Shown in pieces: positions 1 to 4,534 of a DNA stretch of 6,805 nt. The stretch comes from Planctomycetales bacterium (GTDB lineage Bacteria > Planctomycetota > Planctomycetia > Pirellulales > Thermoguttaceae): the NCBI GenBank assembly GCA_007122045.1, contig SKJM01000727.1, forward strand, positions 1-6,805. Reading direction: 5' to 3'. A program made the position numbers and the translations under genes. Every line of letters begins with the position of its first letter. Positions within the stretch are counted from its first letter, which is position 1. The notes beneath the pieces were generated by a model. That model made no database searches. It was not told where the DNA came from and worked only from the letters and a program-made list of their open reading frames with translations.

Positions 1-449
1 GTGCGGGCATAATAGCGAATCGTGAAGCGTACTCGGTCGATGTTCGCAAAAGCGTCGACCGAGTCCACGAAATCGTTGCCGCGAAGCGCCCGGATCATGC
101 GACGATGCAGACGATAGCCCTTGGCCGTAAAGACAACCGTGCCTGCGGGGCTCGGACATTCGTCCTGCTCGGCAGGAATATCCTCTTCCTCCTCGGGGTC
201 GCGCTGGGCATCCGATTTCAAGCACAACCAGCCCTTACAGAGCATGCCTTCCAATGCCGCCAGGTAATCGTCGGCCGAATACGTGACGCAATCGTCGGAG
301 GAACCAGCGTCGTTTTCAAGAACCGTCCAGCTTGCCATCTCACGCAGCCCCAAGGGGACACCGTAGTACGGGCAGATCATGGCGTTATACTCGACTTCGG
401 TCACCCCGAGGTCGGACAACACGGCGTTCTTGTGTGGATCGCTACTCAT
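1..449 (-). CDS. Hypothetical acidic protein, possible winged-helix fold, partial (C-terminus beyond left edge)
   Basis: An uninterrupted minus-strand frame runs from an ATG at 449-447 to the left edge, giving 149 complete codons and no stop, so the C-terminus is missing. I do not recognise the family. The N-terminal half holds Cys26 in MICPYYG. The second half reads like a winged helix: a putative recognition helix ending in LEGMLCKGWLCL (residues 67-78), an acidic insert with EEEED (86-90), then a strand-turn-helix GTVVFTAKGYRLHRRM (103-118), which resembles the 'LT.KG..L' wing and following helix of MarR/PadR-like regulators. That fold is an inference from pattern only. No Shine-Dalgarno precedes the ATG, and no other ATG lies in frame just upstream. 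A promoter candidate sits about 95 bases upstream. Codon use is less GC-biased at third positions than in the genes to the right. The gene is divergent from the propeller gene at 762; a regulatory link between them would be speculation. Confidence 0.72.
   Translation of the reverse strand, partial: MSSDPHKNAVLSDLGVTEVEYNAMICPYYGVPLGLREMASWTVLENDAGSSDDCVTYSADDYLAALEGMLCKGWLCLKSDAQRDPEEEEDIPAEQDECPSPAGTVVFTAKGYRLHRRMIRALRGNDFVDSVDAFANIDRVRFTIRYYAR
31..64. repeat. Inverted repeat: 10-bp perfect arms plus inner 3-bp stem
   Basis: ACTCGGTCGA (31-40) and TCGACCGAGT (55-64) are perfect reverse complements. Inside them CGC (45-47) and GCG (52-54) flank AAAA, so the strand can fold into a 13-bp stem interrupted by a 4-base bulge (41-44) and closed by an A4 loop. 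It lies within the coding frame of the minus-strand gene, where the arms encode DSVD and IDRV. There is no T-tract, so it does not look like an intrinsic terminator. It could be an mRNA hairpin, an operator-like dyad, or chance in GC-rich DNA. Confidence 0.6.
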
Positions 450-541
450 TGTTGTTGGGCCGGCGGAACAACCTGACCGAATGGGGCTGTGCGCCCGGTG
501 CACGTTGGTCCCATCGCGATCACCCCCGGTCGCTCCTGCGC

Positions 542-569
542 ATTATATAACGCGATTCCGCCCAGTGAA
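542..569 (-). promoter_or_regulatory. Candidate sigma70-like promoter for the minus-strand gene
   Basis: Read on the minus strand, TTCACT (569-564; four of six match TTGACA) is followed by a 16-base spacer and a perfect TATAAT (547-542). Transcription would start near 535, leaving a leader of roughly 85 bases before the ATG at 449. The perfect -10 box stands out in GC-rich surroundings. Planctomycete promoter consensus sequences are poorly defined, so this is a candidate only. Confidence 0.42.
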
Positions 570-575
570 AGGGTT

Positions 576-605
576 GCGCCGGGAACCGGCGGCATGATCC
601 GGCGC
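576..605. repeat. Two mutually exclusive GC-rich hairpins
   Basis: CGCCGG (577-582) can pair with CCGGCG (586-591) around a GAA loop. Alternatively GCGCCGG (576-582) can pair with CCGGCGC (599-605) around a 16-base loop. The two stems share the same left arm, so only one can form at a time. They lie just upstream of the minus promoter candidate and well before the plus gene. Chance is a fair explanation at this base composition. Confidence 0.35.
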
Positions 606-658
606 TTCACCCCAGGTGGGCCATCGGCCGCGGTCTGTTCTCCGGGCGGCACTTGGGG

Positions 659-664
659 TAAGAT
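659..664 (+). promoter_or_regulatory. Weak candidate -10 box for the propeller gene
   Basis: TAAGAT in the context GGGGTAAGATAGGGG is the best TATAAT-like hexamer upstream of the gene at 762 and would give a leader of about 90 bases. At 16-18 bases spacing I find no convincing -35 hexamer, so an alternative sigma factor or a position elsewhere is equally possible. Confidence 0.22.
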
Positions 665-717
665 AGGGGCTCCGGAGTGCGAACAACAGGACGTGCTCGG
701 CGCCTGTCGGAAGAAAT

Positions 718-736
718 GACAGGCTGGAAGCCTATC
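718..736. repeat. REP-like palindrome in the leader of the propeller gene
   Basis: AGGCT (721-725) and AGCCT (729-733) form a 5-bp stem around GGA. After one mismatch (C720/A734) the stem continues with GA (718-719) paired to TC (735-736). It is followed by a C-run (736-740) and lies 13 bases before the Shine-Dalgarno. From memory, very similar AGGCTGGAAGCCT elements recur in planctomycete genomes, which would make this a small interspersed palindromic repeat; I could not check copy number. It could also affect translation by folding near the ribosome site. Confidence 0.45.
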
Positions 737-749
737 CCCCGGAATACCC

Positions 750-755
750 AAGGAG
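750..755 (+). promoter_or_regulatory. Shine-Dalgarno of the propeller gene
   Basis: AAGGAG stands 6 bases before the ATG at 762. It fixes this start, which also places a complete signal peptide at the N-terminus. Confidence 0.8.
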
Positions 756-761
756 TTACCC

Positions 762-3700
762 ATGAAACTGCATGAAATCCTCTCGGCTGTGGCGATCCTC
801 CTGGCCGCCCTACCCGCGACGGCGCATACGGCCGGGCCGGCCGGCGACCCGATCGAGCAGCTTCTTGCCGAAAGCGGCCTCAGCGGCGGTTTGATCGTCC
901 ATGCCGGGTGCGATGCCGGGCTCCTGCCTGCCCGTTTGGCGGAGGACGGCCGCTTCCTCGTCCACGGCCTGGTGCGCGACCCCGCCCGGCTCGACGCGGT
1001 TCGCACCGACATGCGCAAGCGCGGGCTCTGCGGCCGGGCTACGGCCGTGGCGTGGGACGGCCGCCGCCTGCCCTACGCCGACCATTCGGTCAACCTGCTG
1101 CTCATCTCCAAGGAAGACGTCGACGTGACCGCGGAGGAGATCGACCGCGTGCTGGCGCCGGGCGGGGTGGCGCAGGTGAACCGGGACGGCGAAATGGCGA
1201 CCTACCGCGGCTCCTGGCCCGACGACATCGACCAGTGGACCCACGCCCGCTACGACGCCACGGGCAACCCCAGCAGCCGCGACGCGCGGGTGGGCCCGCC
1301 GCGCTACGTGCAGTGGTTTGCCGGGCCGCGGTGGAACCGGGGTGTGAAGACCAGCAGCATGGTGTCGGCCGGCGGGCGGATTTTCTACATCCTCGACGAC
1401 TCCCACTTCGCTGCCCGCGAACGAAGCTGGGCCCTGATTGCCCGCGACGCGTTCAACGGCATCCGGCTTTGGCGGCACGAATTGCCCACGTGGGGCGGAG
1501 CTTTCGGCGGGAAGAAGGTCGGCCCCGTGCAGATGCACCGGAAGCTGATCGCCCACGACGACCGCGTGTACGCCACGCGCGAGCAGTTCGCCCCGGTGAG
1601 CGTGCTCGACGCGGCGACCGGTGAGGTGCTCCGCACGCTCCCGGAAACCGAACACGCCGAGGAGATGATCCTTTCCGACGGCGTGCTGGTGGTGCTGGTC
1701 AACCCGAACACGCCCGCCGACGTGCGGCGCGGCCTGCGGCAGTCGAAGGTCATTGTGGGCCTGCGGGCCGATACAGGGCAGGTGCTCTGGCGGCAGTCCG
1801 TCGAGGTGATCCTGCCGCTGTGCCTGGCGGCCGGCGGCGGCCAGGTGGTGTACCACGACGGGACGCGCCTGGAAAGCCTCGACCTGACGACCGGCCGGCC
1901 GCGATGGACCTCGGCGCCCACGGGACAAAAGGTGACGTGGCAGGACGTGGCCAATCCGGACCGCCCCGGCGCCGAGCCCTCGACCATTTGGATCACGCCG
2001 CAGTTCGCCCCCACGCTGATGATCTACGGCGACGTCGTGGCCTTCGCCGGCGGGAAGCGGCTCAACGTCGTCTCGGCGAGCGATGGCAAGGAGCTGTGGC
2101 GCGGGGATTATCCGGCGTCGAATTATTCGGTGCCGGTCGACCTGTTCGGTTTCGGCGGGCTGCTCTGGGGGCCCGACGAGGGCATGGACCTCTGGCGGCC
2201 CGGCAGGCCGCGGTCCGACAGCCTCTACTTCAACAGCTACGACCCTCGGACGGGCGACGTTCAGGACACGATCCGCCAGCGCTACGGGTTTATTTTCCAG
2301 CACCACCGCTGCCACCAGATGAAGGCCGCCGGCCGCACGATCCTCGCCGCGCGGGCGGGCATCGAGTTCCTCGACACCGAGACCGAACAGGTCCTCGGGC
2401 ATCACTGGATCCGCGGAAGCTGCCACTATGGCGTCATGCCCGCCAACGGCATGTTGTACGTGCCGTCGCACGACTGTGCGTGTTACGTGCGGGCGAAGCT
2501 GCCGGGCTTCTTCGCGCTGCGGCCGAGCCGGGCCGACGCGCCGGCCGAAGTCGCGGCAGAAGATCGGCTGGAGCGCGGGCCGGCCTTCGGCCAAACCGTG
2601 GCCGGCGAAAACCCGGTCCCGCTGGCCGACTGGCCCACTTACCGCCGCGACTCCGCGCGGTCGGGCCGGGCCGGCACGGCGCTGGCGCCGAAGCTCAAAC
2701 CGAAGTGGGAAACCCGCCTGGGCGGCACGCTCACCAGCCCGGTGGTTGCCGGCGGCCGCGTGTTCCTGGCCCAAACCGACGCGCACCGGGTGGTGGCGCT
2801 CGACGCGGCCGACGGCCGGGTGCTTTGGGAATATTCCGTCGGCGGCCGGGTCGATTCGCCGCCGACCATTTACGAGGGGCTCGCCCTGTTCGGCTGCCGC
2901 GACGGCTGGGTGTACGCCCTCCGCGCCGCCGACGGGACCCTCGCCTGGCGATTCCGCGCCGCCCCGCACGAGCGGTGGATCGTCTCGCAGGGCCAACTCG
3001 AATCGGCTTGGCCCGTCCACGGCAGCGTGCTCGTGGTGAACGGACTGCTGTACGCCGCGGCCGGCCGCTCCTCGTATCTCGACGGCGGGATGCACCTGGT
3101 CGCGATCGAGCCCCACACGGGCGAAATGCGATTCCACAAGCTCCTCGATTCCCGCGCACCCGACGGCTCGCAGGTGTTCGACGAGGAGGGCCTCGACGGA
3201 TACCTCAACGACGTGCTCTCCAGCGACGGGCGCCGCGTGTTCCTGAGGCACCAGGTGTTCGACCTCGAGGGCAACCGGCAGGACGAGCCGGTTGCCCATC
3301 TGCACGGCGCCGACGGTTACCTGAGCGACGACACGACGAGCCGCCTCCAATGGAGTTACGCGCCGCGGTTCACTTCATTGCACCAGGGCGCATTCTACGA
3401 CCTGCGCCTCAGCCGCACGCTGTACCCGTCGGGCCGGATCCTCGTGGAAGACGACGAGGTCATTTACGGCTTCGGACAGAACCACTACGAGCGGCCTCGG
3501 CCCGAGCCGGGCGGGCAGTTCGCCCTGTTCGCCGCGCCGAAAGAAACCGGCGTGCCCGAGGGACGCACCGTGGTCGAGTACCGCCGGCTCACCATGCGGG
3601 GCGAGGCGGCCGTCGGCTTCCGCTGGTGGCGGCCCATTGCCACGCAAGCCTGGGCCATGCTGCAAGCCGGCGACGTGCTGTTCGTAGCCGGGCCCGAGCG

Positions 3701-3893
3701 CGAGGCGTTGGGCTCGCAGGCCGCGCTGGCCGGCGAGGTGGAAGGGCTCCTGCTGGCCGTCTCGACCGCCGACGGCACGCCGCTGGCCCGCACGCCCCTG
3801 CCCGGAACGCCTGTCTGGGACGGCATGGCGGCCTCGGGGGGGCGACTTTTTGTCGCGATCCGCGACGGGCGGATCGTGTGCTTCGCACGGTAG
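762..3893 (+). CDS. Exported PQQ-like double beta-propeller protein with N-terminal methyltransferase-fold domain
   Basis: Complete 1043-aa protein with four visible parts. (a) Residues 1-21 are a Sec signal peptide: K2, a hydrophobic core and the cleavage motif A19-T20-A21. (b) Residues about 30-140 follow the SAM-methyltransferase pattern: motif I LIVHAGCDAG (44-53), the second-strand acidic position near D73, LPYADHSVNLLLI (103-115) and IDRVLAPGGV (127-136). (c) Residues about 156-590 form a first PQQ-like propeller opened by GPPRYVQWFAGPRW (178-191), with blade motifs of the type 'LDAATGEVL' near 223, 279, 330, 370 and 434. (d) Residues about 624-1043 form a second propeller opened by DWPTYRRDSARSG, with blades near 677, 717, 779 and 997. 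A Cys/His cluster (C517-H518, C554-H555, H570, C572, C574) sits late in the first propeller. Similar proteins in planctomycetes are annotated as BamB-like or PQQ-like proteins of unknown function. True PQQ binding and dehydrogenase activity are not demonstrable here. No CxxCH haem motif is seen. An envelope location is inferred. Confidence 0.9.
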   Translation: MKLHEILSAVAILLAALPATAHTAGPAGDPIEQLLAESGLSGGLIVHAGCDAGLLPARLAEDGRFLVHGLVRDPARLDAVRTDMRKRGLCGRATAVAWDGRRLPYADHSVNLLLISKEDVDVTAEEIDRVLAPGGVAQVNRDGEMATYRGSWPDDIDQWTHARYDATGNPSSRDARVGPPRYVQWFAGPRWNRGVKTSSMVSAGGRIFYILDDSHFAARERSWALIARDAFNGIRLWRHELPTWGGAFGGKKVGPVQMHRKLIAHDDRVYATREQFAPVSVLDAATGEVLRTLPETEHAEEMILSDGVLVVLVNPNTPADVRRGLRQSKVIVGLRADTGQVLWRQSVEVILPLCLAAGGGQVVYHDGTRLESLDLTTGRPRWTSAPTGQKVTWQDVANPDRPGAEPSTIWITPQFAPTLMIYGDVVAFAGGKRLNVVSASDGKELWRGDYPASNYSVPVDLFGFGGLLWGPDEGMDLWRPGRPRSDSLYFNSYDPRTGDVQDTIRQRYGFIFQHHRCHQMKAAGRTILAARAGIEFLDTETEQVLGHHWIRGSCHYGVMPANGMLYVPSHDCACYVRAKLPGFFALRPSRADAPAEVAAEDRLERGPAFGQTVAGENPVPLADWPTYRRDSARSGRAGTALAPKLKPKWETRLGGTLTSPVVAGGRVFLAQTDAHRVVALDAADGRVLWEYSVGGRVDSPPTIYEGLALFGCRDGWVYALRAADGTLAWRFRAAPHERWIVSQGQLESAWPVHGSVLVVNGLLYAAAGRSSYLDGGMHLVAIEPHTGEMRFHKLLDSRAPDGSQVFDEEGLDGYLNDVLSSDGRRVFLRHQVFDLEGNRQDEPVAHLHGADGYLSDDTTSRLQWSYAPRFTSLHQGAFYDLRLSRTLYPSGRILVEDDEVIYGFGQNHYERPRPEPGGQFALFAAPKETGVPEGRTVVEYRRLTMRGEAAVGFRWWRPIATQAWAMLQAGDVLFVAGPEREALGSQAALAGEVEGLLLAVSTADGTPLARTPLPGTPVWDGMAASGGRLFVAIRDGRIVCFAR
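2301..2486 (+). other. Cys/His cluster within the first propeller
   Basis: Over 62 codons the propeller protein carries HHRCHQMK (H514, H515, C517, H518), GSCHYGVMPANG (C554, H555) and SHDCACY (H570, C572, C574). The short motifs RCH, PANG and CACY are the segments I recognise as conserved in planctomycete relatives. Four cysteines with adjacent histidines in a secreted protein suggest a metal site, disulfides or cofactor contact; which one cannot be told from sequence. Confidence 0.55.
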
Positions 3894-3921
3894 CGGTTCA
3901 CAAATTTCTGTTGCAGCCCGA

Positions 3922-3941
3922 CCTACCGGTTCCCGGCTAGG
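3922..3941 (+). terminator. Imperfect hairpin, possible weak terminator
   Basis: CCTACCGG (3922-3929) pairs with CCGG (3933-3936) and TAGG (3938-3941), with one bulged C and a TTC loop, 28 bases after the propeller gene's stop codon. No T-run follows, so it is not a canonical intrinsic terminator. It may only shield the mRNA 3' end, or be chance. Confidence 0.3.
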
Positions 3942-3952
3942 GGTGATCTGCG

Positions 3953-3958
3953 TACAAT
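3953..3958 (+). promoter_or_regulatory. Weak candidate -10 box for the lipoprotein gene
   Basis: TACAAT (five of six to TATAAT) would start transcription near 3965 and give a leader of about 78 bases. The hexamer 17 bases upstream is TTCCCG, only three of six to TTGACA, and it overlaps the 3922-3941 hairpin. If real, this promoter could serve both the lipoprotein gene and aceE. Confidence 0.28.
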
Positions 3959-4031
3959 CACTGGGAAAGAGGGTGGATGCTAGCTTGAGTGGGGCCTTCC
4001 ATCTGCCCCATAAGTGCAACCACGACCAAGT

Positions 4032-4037
4032 AGGAAG
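4032..4037 (+). promoter_or_regulatory. Shine-Dalgarno of the lipoprotein gene
   Basis: AGGAAG lies 5 bases before the ATG at 4043 and supports that start. The start also places a lipobox at the expected distance from the N-terminus. Confidence 0.65.
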
Positions 4038-4042
4038 TATCG

Positions 4043-4507
4043 ATGTTCCGGCCAGGTTTTTTCGTGCTGCTCGTTGTGGGCGTGCTGGCCGGTTGTCGCT
4101 ACCACAATTTCGTGCTGACCGATCCCGATGGCAACGCCGCCGTGACGCATACCGTGAACGTATCGCTTCAGCGGGTCGTCTGGTGGGTGGTTCCGGCTGT
4201 CATGCTGATTCTGGCCGTGGCTGCCCTCCTTCATTGGCGACGCACCAGGCACTGGTGCCTGGCCGTGTTGGCGCTGTCGGCATTCCTGATGACCCTGGGC
4301 CTCATTGCCGGACGGCTCGGTGAATGGCCCATGCGGGGGGCAACGATCGAAGAGATCGCCTCAGGCCGTCGCGCTCCAATCCAATGGTTGATGTCGCTCG
4401 GGCAGTGGTTTGCGGCGCTGGGCTTTGTTCTTTCAGGCATCGGCGGGATCGGGGCCATCCTCCTCGCGGCACGGCGGAAGACCGAGACGCCGACGGAAAA
4501 TTTGTAA
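4043..4507 (+). CDS. Small membrane protein with lipobox and three hydrophobic segments, function unknown
   Basis: Complete 154-aa protein that I cannot assign to a family. Residues 1-18 look like a lipoprotein signal: R3, the hydrophobic run GFFVLLVVGVLAGC and lipobox LAGC with Cys18 as the presumed lipidated residue. A short polar stretch (19-44) follows. Three hydrophobic segments then look membrane-spanning: 45-64 (with VVWWVV), 71-90 and about 118-142 (rich in Gly and Ala). The loop at 91-117 is basic and polar, and the C-terminal tail RRKTETPTENL is hydrophilic. A lipobox combined with three membrane spans is unusual, so the N-terminal segment may instead be an uncleaved anchor. The stop at 4505-4507 is 27 bases before aceE on the same strand, so co-transcription is plausible, but the sequence offers no functional link to pyruvate oxidation. 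Confidence 0.75.
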   Translation: MFRPGFFVLLVVGVLAGCRYHNFVLTDPDGNAAVTHTVNVSLQRVVWWVVPAVMLILAVAALLHWRRTRHWCLAVLALSAFLMTLGLIAGRLGEWPMRGATIEEIASGRRAPIQWLMSLGQWFAALGFVLSGIGGIGAILLAARRKTETPTENL

Positions 4508-4534
4508 TTTCCCTTTCACCATCAATATCTTGCC

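Larger units (their letters stand above)
450..761. other. Divergent intergenic region, no gene
   Basis: These 312 bases separate the minus-strand gene (start 449) from the propeller gene (start 762). The short frames crossing it use codons such as TTA, AGG and ATA that the surrounding genes avoid, so I call none of them. The region is less GC-rich near 541-551 (TATATAAC), where a minus-strand promoter candidate sits. It also holds two competing GC-rich hairpins (576-605), a weak plus-strand -10 candidate (659-664), the 8-base palindrome CTCCGGAG (670-677), a REP-like palindrome (718-736) and the Shine-Dalgarno at 750-755. Confidence 0.65.
3894..4042. other. Intergenic gap with two small hairpins
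   Basis: This 149-base gap carries an imperfect hairpin (3922-3941), a TACAAT candidate -10 box (3953-3958), a second stem TGGGGC (3989-3994) with GCCCCA (4004-4009) around a 9-base loop, and the Shine-Dalgarno of the next gene. No frame through it looks coding. Confidence 0.5.

Noticed and set aside
105..476. 123-codon plus-strand frame over the left gene
   Set aside because: It is the codon-aligned antisense of the minus-strand frame, which stays open from 449 to the window edge and has a promoter candidate. The plus frame has neither a Shine-Dalgarno nor a plausible product.
489..719. 76-codon plus-strand frame in the intergenic region
   Set aside because: It starts with GTG without a ribosome site, uses codons (TTA, AGG, ATA) that neighbouring genes avoid, and its product has no recognisable features.
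2301..2486. Possible c-type cytochrome in the propeller protein
   Set aside because: The Cys/His motifs are RCH, SCH and CAC; none forms the CxxCH haem attachment motif, so no cytochrome c domain is called.
810..3350. 846-codon open frame on the minus strand opposite the propeller gene
   Set aside because: It is codon-aligned with the sense gene, so its stops would require sense TTA, CTA or TCA codons, which this GC-rich gene avoids. The translated product has no family features, while the sense product has clear domains.
1820..3940. 706-codon plus-strand frame overlapping the propeller gene
   Set aside because: Its product is an Arg/Pro/Gly/Ala-rich string typical of an out-of-frame reading of GC-rich DNA.
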